Below, piece by piece: positions 7,420 through 16,331 of a stretch of DNA of 64,000 nt. The translations under genes were made by a program, and so were the position numbers. Source of the stretch: a virus; IMG/VR virus record IMGVR_UViG_3300025030_000080, positions 1 through 64,000 of that record; one strand, written 5' to 3'. The first letter of the stretch is position 1; the number at the start of each line of letters is the position of its first letter. The notes below the pieces were generated by a model. The model had not been told where the DNA came from and did not search any database. It worked only from the letters and a program-made list of their open reading frames with translations.

Positions 7420-10400
7420 TTACTCCTCTGAATAATCTTTTTTCGTATGCCATGGACCGTCTATCTCCGTTACACTTATCTCTGATATTAATGGAATACA
7501 TATCCATGGATTATTTTTCAATATGTCCTCAGTCATAACTCTTTTGGTAGTATTTGCTATATATTTTAATTCATCTGGATGAATATCTCCTAAAATTTCG
7601 TCGTGAATTTCTCCTATCCATTTAGATTTCCATTCTTCTTTTATACGAAGATCATTGAGTCTATTACAAGATTCCAATAGGCAGTGAAACGCTGTTCCCT
7701 GAATAACAGTATTTATGATCTCATTCTTCTTCAAGAATCCCCTTCTGCGGAATCCATGCATCATTTCTACATAACCATTTCTTTTGTATGAATTAATTAA
7801 TTCTTCTTGAAATTTCTTTACCCCTTTATACTTTTTCCAAAATTCTTGTTCTGCCTTTTGAACCCTCATCATAGGTAGATCATGGTATCCCCTACTAACT
7901 AAGTCAGCATGTATATTCTTGAAATATGATCCGTAAAATTCTGCAAATACAAAAGCATTTTTGGCATCAAATCTATGTGTTTTAGCGTCAAATCCAGATA
8001 GTTGTAAAAAATCTGACCACTCTTGGTGTATATCTGCTCCTTGTTCTCTCTCTTTCATTAAAACTTTATCTTTTGAATAGCATGCTATAATTCCTACTTC
8101 ATGACCTCCGTAATCCGCAGCCAATATGATATTTCCAGGAGAAGGAATCATTCCCCCTCTTACCATAATCATAGCTTCTTTATCTCTTTTGGGAATGTTC
8201 TGAAGATTAGGCGAATCAGAGTTATGAACGCATATTTCGTTAGCTATAAAATTTGAAAATTCCTCTACTTGGATATCATAAACTTCCGAAAATAAATTAA
8301 TATCTTCTATTTTGATTATAATATGATTTTTGGTAGTAAAAGAGCCAAATTGATTCCCCCATTTTCTTTGATAATATACCCCGTAAATTTTTGATAATCT
8401 TTGAGTTTTATAATAATTAAATCCTAATAATTCTATAGCTGCACTAGGTCCTTGTTTTAATATATTTATCAATTTATTTTTACTTATAAATTTCCCATTT
8501 CTATCCCACCTAGATTTTACCACAAATAAATCAATTTTTTCTAATTTAGAATGGTATTTAAAAGTACTAAAATCAAATTCTTTTCTACCCGTTACTACTC
8601 CTTTTCCTATGACCAGTAGTTTTAGTAATTGGTACCTACTTATTTTTTTATAATTATGATTTTCCTTTCCAATTTTATATGTTATTTTACCTTCTTTATG
8701 TAATTTTTTCATGGTAATAGTTCCACGCAAACGAAGGGTTTCCTTTGGTACTTTATTCATATGTAGTGCACAATGGGAATTTTTAGTGCGCTTTTCCAAG
8801 TTATTCGGAATATTGTTAAAATGATTTTCATCTTTATGATGAACAATATCTCCTAATTCTAACTTTTCTATTAATTGATCATATACTAGTACTTGATCTG
8901 CAATAGGAATATTTCCTGTAAAATAAACTCTATCGTCCCCTGTAGTTCTACCCATAGACAACACGCTAAATTTGGGAGATTTTTTAGATTGATTCGCTCC
9001 TCGTAAATCAAATTTTAATAAATTTTGGGCTTCTACATATTTTCCACTAACAGTTCTTACCAAATGCTCAGGGGTTAGATCTAAATACCCCCTTTTTTTC
9101 CATTTTTGACCCGATTGCCAATGAATTCTTATTACTTTTTTGACTCCAGTTTTCCCCGCCCAAAGAACTTTTCTTATGGCTGGTTTTAAATTATTATCAT
9201 AACAATAGACAAAATCTCCTTCTTTGATATCTTCTATAGGAATTCCTTTAGAAAATTTTGATACATCCCGAACTACTTCAATTATTGTTCCTTTAGCTAT
9301 GCAACTACTGCGGTAGGTCCTCACTAAATGTAAATTAAAATTAGAATGTAATTTTTTATCAACTTGTAATTCTAATATTCCGTCAATATATGTAGTTTTT
9401 AATTTATCTAATTGTCTCTTTTTAACCAAGTTTTTAGCAAAGGGAAGATCCAAACTTTCCAAAACATCCTTATCCACAGACTCATTATCTTTTTCAGTTC
9501 TTTTGACCGATTTAATTCCAAGGTAATCAAAAAATAATTTTTTCAAATCGTCTGGGGAACCTAAATTTATATCTCTCCCCATTTTTGATTTAAAGAGATT
9601 AGCCTCAGATGTACGAAGAAGTTGTTTTTCAAGAAAGGATAATCTCTTTTCCAATTTAACTTGAGTATCTTGGTAGTATTCCGTATTAACCGTAATTCCT
9701 GTCATTTCCATATCAGAGAAAGTTAAAATTCCTTTATGAAATAAATCGTAGGCTCTTGAAGCTGCTTCTGATTCTTTATTACCTTTATCTAAGAAATCCC
9801 ATTGCTTCTCAGCCAATCTCATAGTGAAATAGGCGTCCAGTCCGTTATATTTCAATAGTTCATTTAACGGACATTTTTGCATAGAATTAAATTTAGTTCC
9901 GGGGGCAGCTTTTTTATATTTTGATACTTCTCCTCCGTATTCATATCCCCAATTTATAAATGTTTGAAAGTCTAGCCCGGTAAATTGAGGACGTTCGTCA
10001 ACGATGTGGGAGAATACCATCGTATCCCAATACCATCCTTTTGGTTCTTCTCCGATTATTATTTTACTCCAAGGGTGCTCCATCTGAATATTTTGAGCTA
10101 CTTTTAAAATATCGGGGTCCGAAAGTACCCTGCGCCACGCCGTATTTACCCTATCTAACTGTCCTGATTCCCACGCTCCGGGGTAGTTACCGGGGAAGGA
10201 ATAGGCTAGATCCTCCCCGTAAATAGCGACAGCCGTAGACACAATAGAGTGTCCGGGGAAGTAGGGACGAATTCCCGTAGTTTCATAGTCAAAGGCTATC
10301 GTAGGTTTTTGATCTTTAATAGTTTTTAATAAATTTAAAACTTCATCTACGTTGGTCAAGCATTTTATTTTTTGGGAATAATCTATTTCTTCTATATCAG

Positions 10401-11031
10401 GAAGATTCGAGTTTATTTGTTCCATTGCCCATTTGAGATCTAGTTTAAAAATAGATTCTGCATCTGGATTTCTAATAACAAATGAAGGATGGTAAAGGGG
10501 AATAATCCAAGCCTTTATTTGAACGTCGGGAATACAAAGTTTTCTCCAACGTCCGATAGATAAATTGGTAGAAATTGGTTGAGTTCTATTCATGAAAAAC
10601 GCTTCTACTGCTTTTGCCCCAAAAAGTATGATGTATTTTGGTTGGTATTTCTGAATAGCGGAACGCCACATAAATTCACACGCTTTTAATTCCCTAGTGG
10701 TTGGAGTTCGATTGGTTCCCTTATCCGTAGCAGTACGACAAGCAACAGCATTAGTTTTCCAGAAATCTCTATCTAAATCGTACCCCATAGTCCGAAAACA
10801 TTTACGAAGAAAATGGCCAGTATCACCCACGAAAGCGTTATTTAACTTATCCTCTGTTTCACCAGGAGCCTCCCCTATTATTAAAGTTCTGAGTAACCCT
10901 TCCCCCGTGGGGGGAATCTTAGGGGATAAAACTTTTTTATGCAATCCGCACGCATCGCAGCCTATGGCACCTCGGATTGTTTTTGGTTGAACACTTTTAG
11001 ATTGTGTAGGTAGGTCGAAGAATCCGTTCAT
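7420..11031 (-). CDS. Uracil-DNA glycosylase / family A DNA polymerase fusion with intein
   Basis: A 1203-residue precursor. Residues 1-210 are a family 4-type uracil-DNA glycosylase: Cys25/Cys28 with later cysteines for a 4Fe-4S cluster, GEAPGETED at 53-61 and HPSFV at 191-195. Next comes a 3'-5' exonuclease: Asp248/Glu250 in FDYETTG, Exo II near 311-321, and YNGLDAYF with Asp399. The polymerase has motif A AADYGGHEVG (Asp973), motif B with Arg1020, Lys1024 and Tyr1033, and motif C GEIHDEI (His1143, Asp1144). An intein splits it just before SPNLQNIP. Polymerase and proofreading residues look intact. The glycosylase domain would couple uracil removal to synthesis. It ends 47 bases before the clamp loader. 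Confidence 0.93.
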   Translation of the reverse strand: MNGFFDLPTQSKSVQPKTIRGAIGCDACGLHKKVLSPKIPPTGEGLLRTLIIGEAPGETEDKLNNAFVGDTGHFLRKCFRTMGYDLDRDFWKTNAVACRTATDKGTNRTPTTRELKACEFMWRSAIQKYQPKYIILFGAKAVEAFFMNRTQPISTNLSIGRWRKLCIPDVQIKAWIIPLYHPSFVIRNPDAESIFKLDLKWAMEQINSNLPDIEEIDYSQKIKCLTNVDEVLNLLKTIKDQKPTIAFDYETTGIRPYFPGHSIVSTAVAIYGEDLAYSFPGNYPGAWESGQLDRVNTAWRRVLSDPDILKVAQNIQMEHPWSKIIIGEEPKGWYWDTMVFSHIVDERPQFTGLDFQTFINWGYEYGGEVSKYKKAAPGTKFNSMQKCPLNELLKYNGLDAYFTMRLAEKQWDFLDKGNKESEAASRAYDLFHKGILTFSDMEMTGITVNTEYYQDTQVKLEKRLSFLEKQLLRTSEANLFKSKMGRDINLGSPDDLKKLFFDYLGIKSVKRTEKDNESVDKDVLESLDLPFAKNLVKKRQLDKLKTTYIDGILELQVDKKLHSNFNLHLVRTYRSSCIAKGTIIEVVRDVSKFSKGIPIEDIKEGDFVYCYDNNLKPAIRKVLWAGKTGVKKVIRIHWQSGQKWKKRGYLDLTPEHLVRTVSGKYVEAQNLLKFDLRGANQSKKSPKFSVLSMGRTTGDDRVYFTGNIPIADQVLVYDQLIEKLELGDIVHHKDENHFNNIPNNLEKRTKNSHCALHMNKVPKETLRLRGTITMKKLHKEGKITYKIGKENHNYKKISRYQLLKLLVIGKGVVTGRKEFDFSTFKYHSKLEKIDLFVVKSRWDRNGKFISKNKLINILKQGPSAAIELLGFNYYKTQRLSKIYGVYYQRKWGNQFGSFTTKNHIIIKIEDINLFSEVYDIQVEEFSNFIANEICVHNSDSPNLQNIPKRDKEAMIMVRGGMIPSPGNIILAADYGGHEVGIIACYSKDKVLMKEREQGADIHQEWSDFLQLSGFDAKTHRFDAKNAFVFAEFYGSYFKNIHADLVSRGYHDLPMMRVQKAEQEFWKKYKGVKKFQEELINSYKRNGYVEMMHGFRRRGFLKKNEIINTVIQGTAFHCLLESCNRLNDLRIKEEWKSKWIGEIHDEILGDIHPDELKYIANTTKRVMTEDILKNNPWICIPLISEISVTEIDGPWHTKKDYSEE
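8221..9303 (-). other. HNH-bearing intein in DNA polymerase (residues 577-937)
   Basis: A 361-residue intein between YRSS|Cys577 and Val-His-Asn937|Ser938. Block A is CIAKGTIIEV; block B includes DLTPEHLVRT (residues 651-660). The central endonuclease is HNH type: HHKDENHFNNIPNNLE at 731-746 with a following His/Cys segment. Block F is SEVYDIQVEEFSNFIAN and block G is ICVHN. The insertion splits the conserved S-S/D-SPNLQNIP motif that binds template-primer, a usual hotspot for polymerase A inteins. Confidence 0.92.
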
Positions 11032-11577
11032 TTATTTCCTCTTAGCTAAAAATGCTATTTGTCTGACAATATTTATTGGGGGCCACTCTAAAATCACCCC
11101 TGCTTTTTCCATAGTTTTGGTTACATCTATTCCCATGGCTTCTGGTATATAAATGGCTTCATATCCTTCATCTTTACGAGGAGGGAAACTTGAATATTCA
11201 TCAGTATAATTTAGAAAATAGTTAACTTTCATTTTTAATTGTTTTCTAGCGGAATTTTGCCAATAAAGAAGGTTTCTACATTGTCTGTCTGTCCAAGTAG
11301 GATGAAGATATTTCATTTTCTCCGTATGGGATTTAAGATTGAATTCATTTATTACCGCATATATTCTATTTTGTAAATTAAATATTTTATTAAATAATGG
11401 GGCAATTGGGGGACAATCTATTCTATTAGAATCAAAATTAGGGCATCCTTTTGGATGATCGGGATAGGGTAGTTTACAAAATACTCTAGTTTTTAAATCT
11501 ACAATTGGGATAATTACTATTAATTGAAATTTCCAATTATCATTAGCATTAGGATTTATATTGAAAAATCCTTGCAT
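11032..11577 (-). CDS. DUF2284-like metal-binding protein
   Basis: A 181-residue protein. Cysteines are arranged as CKLPYPDHPKGCPNF then DCPPIAP, and the C-terminal half holds IPEAMGIDVTKTMEKAG. This resembles DUF2284, a predicted metal- or Fe-S-binding family with CPP-AP and a MEAxGIDVxxxxxxAG signature. The start chosen is ATG behind GGAGATAGG; it lies just past the TAG stop of the previous gene, while a longer frame starting 75 bases upstream has no SD. Function in the phage is unknown. It is co-directional with the polymerase gene that follows immediately. Confidence 0.65.
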   Translation of the reverse strand: MQGFFNINPNANDNWKFQLIVIIPIVDLKTRVFCKLPYPDHPKGCPNFDSNRIDCPPIAPLFNKIFNLQNRIYAVINEFNLKSHTEKMKYLHPTWTDRQCRNLLYWQNSARKQLKMKVNYFLNYTDEYSSFPPRKDEGYEAIYIPEAMGIDVTKTMEKAGVILEWPPINIVRQIAFLAKRK

Positions 11578-11578
11578 C

Positions 11579-11875
11579 CTATCTCCATTTTCTATTAGGT
11601 ATTGTATACACTGTTTTCTTTTTCCAATCAAATCCGTATACGGAATCGTCATGACTAAGTGAATCAGGTTTTTGTTTTATAATTAATTTAGGGAGTTCTT
11701 TACTATAAGTTGGTTCTCCTGTTTTAGCATCAAATTTTAATATCGTCCTTTGTAAATATACTTTCCATTCTAAAGGGGTTCCATAATCAGGATGATAATT
11801 TGGTAATTGTTCTTTTATTCTTTTAATAAAACTTTTGTATCTTATATATTTTTTAATATTTGATAGTAAAGACAT
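11579..11875 (-). CDS. Unknown small basic protein
   Basis: A 98-residue protein of unknown family. The N-terminus is strongly basic (NIKKYIRYKSFIKRIKEQ) and the rest contains LEWKVYLQRTILKFDAKTGEP. Its ATG overlaps the stop of the preceding gene, and its stop sits at the start of the DUF2284-like gene, the compact spacing typical of this operon. Confidence 0.6.
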   Translation of the reverse strand: MSLLSNIKKYIRYKSFIKRIKEQLPNYHPDYGTPLEWKVYLQRTILKFDAKTGEPTYSKELPKLIIKQKPDSLSHDDSVYGFDWKKKTVYTIPNRKWR

Positions 11876-12081
11876 TATATTCTCTCCAAATCTACATTAA
11901 CTTGTCCTATTGTAAATTTATTTTTGATATCCCCAAAAGTAGTGGTTTCTATCATATTTATAGTTATACTTTCAATTCTAACTCCTGTTACTAATGAAAA
12001 TTCATCTATATGATGCATAACTGCTTGTTGAATATTTTCTTCCATACGGGATTTTCTTCTTCTAATTTCTTCTAAATCCAT
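11875..12081 (-). CDS. Unknown 68-residue protein
   Basis: Starts MDLEEIRRRKSRMEEN after GGAGGATTAATA, which decides the start over an upstream in-frame one. A basic-acidic helix is followed by a strand-rich second half (VRIESITINMIETTTFGDI). No family recognised. Confidence 0.65.
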   Translation of the reverse strand: MDLEEIRRRKSRMEENIQQAVMHHIDEFSLVTGVRIESITINMIETTTFGDIKNKFTIGQVNVDLERI

Positions 12082-12083
12082 TA

Positions 12084-12266
12084 TTAATCCTCCTTCCAAG
12101 CTATAGGATCGTGCCCTTTTTCTTTGTATATTTCATTTGCCAAATATTCGAATTGAGGAAATTTTTTTATGAAAGGTTTTACCATTTCAGAAGTGCAATG
12201 GCCACAATCTCCCCCATGGGCTAACCAGAATAAATTTATTATGAATTTAGCGGTTTCTTCATCCAT
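12084..12266 (-). CDS. Unknown 60-residue protein with Cys-His pair
   Basis: A short helical protein with an internal HGGDCGHC segment that could bind a metal. No family recognised. It sits 2 bases from both neighbours in the operon. Confidence 0.6.
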   Translation of the reverse strand: MDEETAKFIINLFWLAHGGDCGHCTSEMVKPFIKKFPQFEYLANEIYKEKGHDPIAWKED

Positions 12267-12268
12267 TT

Positions 12269-12487
12269 TTATTTCCCTTGATAAGGATCTTCAGAATGAA
12301 CTCCATGGCAAGTGGTCATGATAGTAAGAGGTTTTTTCCTTTTCCCTTCCAAAAATTCTGTATCTTTGAAATCCAAAATTGGAATTTTCCCAGCGTAGAA
12401 ACTTTTACATCTTGGGCATAATTCCCCTTCCCCTCGTTCAAGGGAGGGGGGATTTGCAATTGTTCCGTCTCCCATTTTTCCAGCCAT
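12269..12487 (-). CDS. Small CxxC protein overlapping the upstream gene
   Basis: A 72-residue protein with CPRCKSFYAG near residue 24 and a later Cys-His. Its ATG follows CGGAGGAAGAATT, a near-perfect SD. The first 172 bases are also open in the frame of the preceding gene, so either the two overlap or the previous gene's tail was extended by loss of a stop. Confidence 0.6.
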   Translation of the reverse strand: MAGKMGDGTIANPPSLERGEGELCPRCKSFYAGKIPILDFKDTEFLEGKRKKPLTIMTTCHGVHSEDPYQGK

Positions 12488-12795
12488 AATTCTTCCTCCG
12501 TTTTCATGATATATGGAATTTCTGTAATTACCCCTTTATCTGCCCAATACCATTGTTCATCGAATTCTACCCAATTTGGATGTTTCCAACTACCTATTAT
12601 ATTCATCATATAAACACATGTAGGAGAGTTACATCCACATGTAGTATTCGGAACGTAAATGCTAACCATGGCATGTTTTTCTATCCGACCGCATCCAGGA
12701 CATTGATATAAAATGTACCCTGCTTGAATATCTGTCATATATACTCCCCATCCGTTGGGACCGGGGACTATTTCAATTATTCCAGGAAATCTCAT
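12316..12795 (-). CDS. Zinc-site protein with long overlapping tail
   Basis: A 159-residue protein. The front carries CPGCGRIEKH and CGCNSPTC, which look like zinc ligands, and Trp-rich strands (EFDEQWYWADKG). The final 57 residues lie over the next gene in a different frame and look like low-quality sequence (Lys/Gln/Trp-rich), so the functional part is probably the first 100 residues. Function unknown. Confidence 0.6.
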   Translation of the reverse strand: MRFPGIIEIVPGPNGWGVYMTDIQAGYILYQCPGCGRIEKHAMVSIYVPNTTCGCNSPTCVYMMNIIGSWKHPNWVEFDEQWYWADKGVITEIPYIMKTEEELWLEKWETEQLQIPPPLNEGKGNYAQDVKVSTLGKFQFWISKIQNFWKGKGKNLLLS

Positions 12796-12797
12796 AT

Positions 12798-13868
12798 TTA
12801 CTCTTGCTTGCTCATAGAAGCAACCATGATATGTTGAAACTTTTCAGAAGAAAATAAAAGGGACTTCTTAGTAGGAGATAAACGGAATTGACGAGTAATT
12901 CCAAGAATCTTTTTGAAAAAATCAGGTTGTACCTTAATTTGCATTCCTTCTTCGAAGAAATCCTTTTTCCATTCCACTCCATCAATAATCTCTCCAGCTT
13001 CCTTTCCTGCCCTAATTTCTAAATTCCCCTTTGAATAGGAAAGAAATACTCTGGACAAGGATTCCCAATTATCTCCTTCTCCACTAGCTAAAATTTTAGC
13101 TCTTTCCAACGGAGCTTCCATTCCTTTTGGAAACTCTAAAGGATCGGCTTTCATATCAAATTTCATAGATTCAAATAACCCCGTAATCTTCTTGAAGGGG
13201 TAATCCCCTGCTAAAATGCGAGAACTATATATAGGACCACCTTCATTTGAGAAATGAACCCAAGCTTTTGATAAAGCCATAATTTCAAATACTGGTTCTA
13301 ATTTTAAAAGTCCCTCCACTGTCTTGATAGGAAGAGTAAATGCGCTATTCACCGCTTCTAACATAGTATATACAGATACACGGTAGTTATCAGTAGAAAC
13401 AGCTTTATTTTCAAAGAAATGAACTCCTGCGAGAGGCCCTAAAGCTGGTCCTGTTCCAGCCCCGAAGGAGCACAATTCTAATCCCACTTGGAAATCTTTG
13501 GGGAGGTAAAACCATTCTAATCCGTCCGTTTGAACAGCCCAAGCCCTCTCAAGAGAACTAGTTATTTGTTCCTTTTGAAGAGGGTTCATTTTGAGAGTAG
13601 TTCTTCCCCCCTTAATTTGAAACTTTCCCTCTTCTGTCAATTTCATATCTATTTCTTCAGCGTCCATTTTGGATAAAACTTTGTATAATTCCTCTGCTCG
13701 TACTGCTGTTCGAATTTTTGTTTCTAATGGAAATGATACGCTGATATCTTCCTTGTACGAACGAACCCAATCTTCATCGAATAGGATAAAATCCGATCCA
13801 ATTGCACTAGACTTGTCAATTCCCATCATTACGGATTTAATGGCTAGTAATAATTCAGACTTTTTCAT
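12798..13868 (-). CDS. dnaN: DnaN-like DNA sliding clamp
   Basis: A 356-residue protein with the repeating beta-strand/helix pattern of the bacterial beta clamp. Recognisable parts are VSTDNYRVSVYTML (clamp TD-xR-hA segment), SRILAGDYPFKKI (LIEGKFPDY equivalent), GGRTTLKMNP (SG-R-F-L equivalent) and VQPDFFKKIL (xxYLxDxL equivalent). The length matches bacterial DnaN. It would be loaded by the clamp loader at 5.4-7.4 kb and hold the family A polymerase on DNA. The C-terminus (IMVASMSKQE) differs from the host VMPMR(L/V) end. Confidence 0.78.
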   Translation of the reverse strand: MKKSELLLAIKSVMMGIDKSSAIGSDFILFDEDWVRSYKEDISVSFPLETKIRTAVRAEELYKVLSKMDAEEIDMKLTEEGKFQIKGGRTTLKMNPLQKEQITSSLERAWAVQTDGLEWFYLPKDFQVGLELCSFGAGTGPALGPLAGVHFFENKAVSTDNYRVSVYTMLEAVNSAFTLPIKTVEGLLKLEPVFEIMALSKAWVHFSNEGGPIYSSRILAGDYPFKKITGLFESMKFDMKADPLEFPKGMEAPLERAKILASGEGDNWESLSRVFLSYSKGNLEIRAGKEAGEIIDGVEWKKDFFEEGMQIKVQPDFFKKILGITRQFRLSPTKKSLLFSSEKFQHIMVASMSKQE

Positions 13869-14086
13869 TTTTTTGCCTCCATTGATTTAGATTCTTCATT
13901 TATAAGACGATTTAAATACCATTGGGCTTTCTTTAAATCCTCTAATTTTTTCCCTTTATGAGGAGCACGACATAAATATTTTACGACATTGCCTCCAAGA
14001 AAATCTAATTTTTGATCTAATATAAAATCAATAACTTCAATTTTCCCAGTAGTATAATGAGATGGATGATTAATTTGATCTTTCAT
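13865..14086 (-). CDS. DUF3310 protein
   Basis: A 73-residue protein with the complete DUF3310 pattern: INHPSHYTTGKIEVIDFI, then GNVVKYLCRAPHKGK, then EDLKKAQWYLNRLI. The family is common in phages next to nucleotide metabolism genes; T7 gp1.7, a nucleotide kinase, contains a related domain. Here it overlaps thyX by 4 bases upstream and the clamp by 4 downstream. A role in nucleotide supply is inferred from family and context. Confidence 0.85.
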   Translation of the reverse strand: MKDQINHPSHYTTGKIEVIDFILDQKLDFLGGNVVKYLCRAPHKGKKLEDLKKAQWYLNRLINEESKSMEAKK

Positions 14087-14838
14087 TCTCCTTCTCCTCC
14101 TACAAAAATATCGTCAAAAACAATAAGAAACGTTTTCTTAAATCTTTCTAGCATAGGAATAGTAATCTCTCTCATTTGAGGATGAGCTTTCGAAGAAGTT
14201 CTCAAACGAAAGAAATGCCGCCATTCACGAATATTAAAGGTGATTACAATTTCCGTTTTCAAACTATTAGGAAGCACCGATCGAGCTTCTTGGGGATTAG
14301 CATTATGTTGAAGCAACTCCATATAAGAATTTTCAGCAGTTTGGCACGCTGTATACCAATGATAAAAACGAGTTCCTGAATTTAATGGTAAATTTTCTGC
14401 ATGCATTTTTCCAATGGCAGCGTCCTTGGTATATCCTTTTAAAATAAGATCATTAAATGTTTCATAAGCTATTTGATACCAAATAGGCAGAATAACCGTT
14501 ATTTCTTTACTATTTCCATAGTTACAATATCGGGTAGATTCTTGACTATAGCTTGCTATTCTATGACGAACTATTTCATGAGATACACCACGATCACAAA
14601 TTACTCTAACTGTTATTTTTTCATGCTCAAGAACCGATTCGTGCCCGTTTTTTATAATCATTTGAACAAATTTAGCCGCAGAATCAATCGTTATTTTATC
14701 TTCTGATTTATAGCAAGTTCGTCCATACTTTTCTAATTTTGCGAGTAAATCATCTCCGTGATAATGATATTTTGTTTCATACCTTGGGCACTCTATTTCT
14801 TCATCTTCAAATTTCCACCAAGGAGAGATAATTTTCAT
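14083..14838 (-). CDS. thyX: Flavin-dependent thymidylate synthase ThyX
   Basis: A 251-residue enzyme converting dUMP to dTMP with FAD, NADPH and methylenetetrahydrofolate. The ThyX motif RHRIASYSQESTRY is at 91-104. Preceding HESVLEH and VSHEIVRHR carry FAD and dUMP contacts. The C-terminal SLKTEIVITFNIREWRHFFRLR with AHPQMRE completes the family signature. It overlaps the DUF3310 gene and likely supplies dTTP for this AT-rich genome. Confidence 0.95.
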   Translation of the reverse strand: MKIISPWWKFEDEEIECPRYETKYHYHGDDLLAKLEKYGRTCYKSEDKITIDSAAKFVQMIIKNGHESVLEHEKITVRVICDRGVSHEIVRHRIASYSQESTRYCNYGNSKEITVILPIWYQIAYETFNDLILKGYTKDAAIGKMHAENLPLNSGTRFYHWYTACQTAENSYMELLQHNANPQEARSVLPNSLKTEIVITFNIREWRHFFRLRTSSKAHPQMREITIPMLERFKKTFLIVFDDIFVGGEGE

Positions 14839-14839
14839 T

Positions 14840-15652
14840 TCAATCTCCTATTTTAACATAAGAATAAATTTCTCTTTTTTCCACAGGACAAAGTTTATCT
14901 TTAAATATTCTCAAGCTTTCTATCCCCATAATTCCTCCATCATTAACTAATTTATTTTGATTCAAAATAACGGGGTCTGTATAAAATAAATATCTTTGGT
15001 ATTCATTCAAAAATTTAATATTTCTAGAAAATGAAAATCGGAAGTTAATATAAAAATAATTGGAATCCCAAATATTGATTCCAAGAATATATCCATTTTT
15101 ATCTACCAAAATTTTCCTATTATTTCCATTAAAAATATAATTAGTCATAACTTCATCATCATGAATTTCTTGATTTCCTTCTTTATTTTTTAACCATTCT
15201 ATGAATAAATCTTTTAGTTGATTTTCATGATTATCATTCGCTTCAATATACTGCAAAGGGGAATTCCCATACCGTCCAGGAAATTTACGGATATTCTTTC
15301 GGAAAACTTGAAATTTGTTTCCAGTTAGATCTAGGAAATGACGAGGGTTATAAATATGTTCTAATTCCAAAAATTCTTTTTTATAATTAGAAGGCATAGA
15401 CCAATTGGGAAAACTAGCCCATATATGAGTAGCCCAATTTTGGTAATCTCCGCTTATGCTATTTCCATTGGGGAGTAATTCCCCCGTATTCATATTTATT
15501 GGGGGGAATAAAATCCATTCGTTGTGTTTCCAATAAATAAAATCACCCGTAATTTCCTCTTTAATTTTAGCTCTTTGAAAATATTCTTCAGAGCAGGGAA
15601 AAGTAGGAATTATCTTATATTTTTTTAACAATTCCAAATATTGGTTTTTCAA
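14840..15652 (-). CDS. DUF2156 / GNAT-fold acyltransferase-like protein
   Basis: A 270-residue protein. LTGNKFQVFRKNIRKFPGRYG resembles the G-k-hxxhRk segment of DUF2156 (C-terminal GNAT domain of phosphatidylglycerol lysyltransferase-like proteins). The end LVNDGGIMGIESLRIFKDKLCP matches the vNdGxxxGxxgLxxFKxkf-P motif of the same family. Those enzymes transfer amino acids or acyl groups; the substrate here is unknown. A gene for a zinc-finger/acyl-carrier fusion lies 1.1 kb upstream, a possible partner. Confidence 0.7.
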   Translation of the reverse strand: MKNQYLELLKKYKIIPTFPCSEEYFQRAKIKEEITGDFIYWKHNEWILFPPINMNTGELLPNGNSISGDYQNWATHIWASFPNWSMPSNYKKEFLELEHIYNPRHFLDLTGNKFQVFRKNIRKFPGRYGNSPLQYIEANDNHENQLKDLFIEWLKNKEGNQEIHDDEVMTNYIFNGNNRKILVDKNGYILGINIWDSNYFYINFRFSFSRNIKFLNEYQRYLFYTDPVILNQNKLVNDGGIMGIESLRIFKDKLCPVEKREIYSYVKIGD

Positions 15653-16086
15653 ATTCCCTCCATTTTTTCTGATCGAAGGATTTCTATATCAGTTCCTTCT
15701 TCAAGAATAAATACTTTTATTTTTCCTTTCATTTCAGCAGGTAAATTATCTTCCACCATCTTTTTGATTCTTTCTGATCGTTCCATGCTAATTTTTTGTT
15801 CAATTTTGATAACTATTAAATCATTTTCACGAACTTCTAATGTTTGGACACTTTTAACAAAATCAATTTCGTTCATTTTTTCCTCCATCATCTTTGTTGG
15901 TGAATTAGACCACCCACACCCAAACCAATGTTTACAGGGTCCATTTGTTTTACAGTAGGGGCAAGGACCATCTATATTATTCCAGGGTCGATTTATTTTT
16001 TTAATTATAGAATTCAGTTCCTCCGATTCGCAGATCCCGCATAGGGCAAATGGAGGTATTTCATGAATGCAATTAGAGAGTCTCAT
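15649..16086 (-). CDS. Cys-rich protein with possible internal start
   Basis: A 145-residue protein starting MRLSNCIHEIPPFALCGIC, with further cysteines in GPCPYCKTNGPCKHWFGCG (zinc-like). An internal ATG at 15876 (MNEIDFVKS) has a better SD (GGAGGAAAAA) than the first, so the C-terminal 75-residue domain, which is mixed alpha/beta (ENDLIVIKIEQKISMERSE), may also be made alone. Family unknown. Confidence 0.6.
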   Translation of the reverse strand: MRLSNCIHEIPPFALCGICESEELNSIIKKINRPWNNIDGPCPYCKTNGPCKHWFGCGWSNSPTKMMEEKMNEIDFVKSVQTLEVRENDLIVIKIEQKISMERSERIKKMVEDNLPAEMKGKIKVFILEEGTDIEILRSEKMEGI

Positions 16087-16330
16087 TTTTTTCCATAATT
16101 TTGATCGCGGCACGTAAGGAGCAATTGGTACATTCCAATGAGTCAAATGGTTCTTCTATATGTGAGTAAGAAATGATCTTCCATCCGTGCCCAACAAATG
16201 TGCATTTTATTCTTAAATAGAGCAACTTATACCACCACCATTGACGTTTCCACCAAATGCCCCCCACGTTGGATGGTACGGGATATACGAAACACCAAAG
16301 CCCCCTATCTTTACAAATAGTCCAACTCAT
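16073..16330 (-). CDS. Trp/Cys-rich small protein
   Basis: An 85-residue protein with many tryptophans (GGIWWKRQWWWYK) and a C-terminal LECTNCSLRAAIKI cysteine pair, a pattern seen in other phage small zinc proteins. It overlaps the next gene by 14 bases. Function unknown. Confidence 0.6.
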   Translation of the reverse strand: MSWTICKDRGLWCFVYPVPSNVGGIWWKRQWWWYKLLYLRIKCTFVGHGWKIISYSHIEEPFDSLECTNCSLRAAIKIMEKNETL

Positions 16331-16331
16331 C

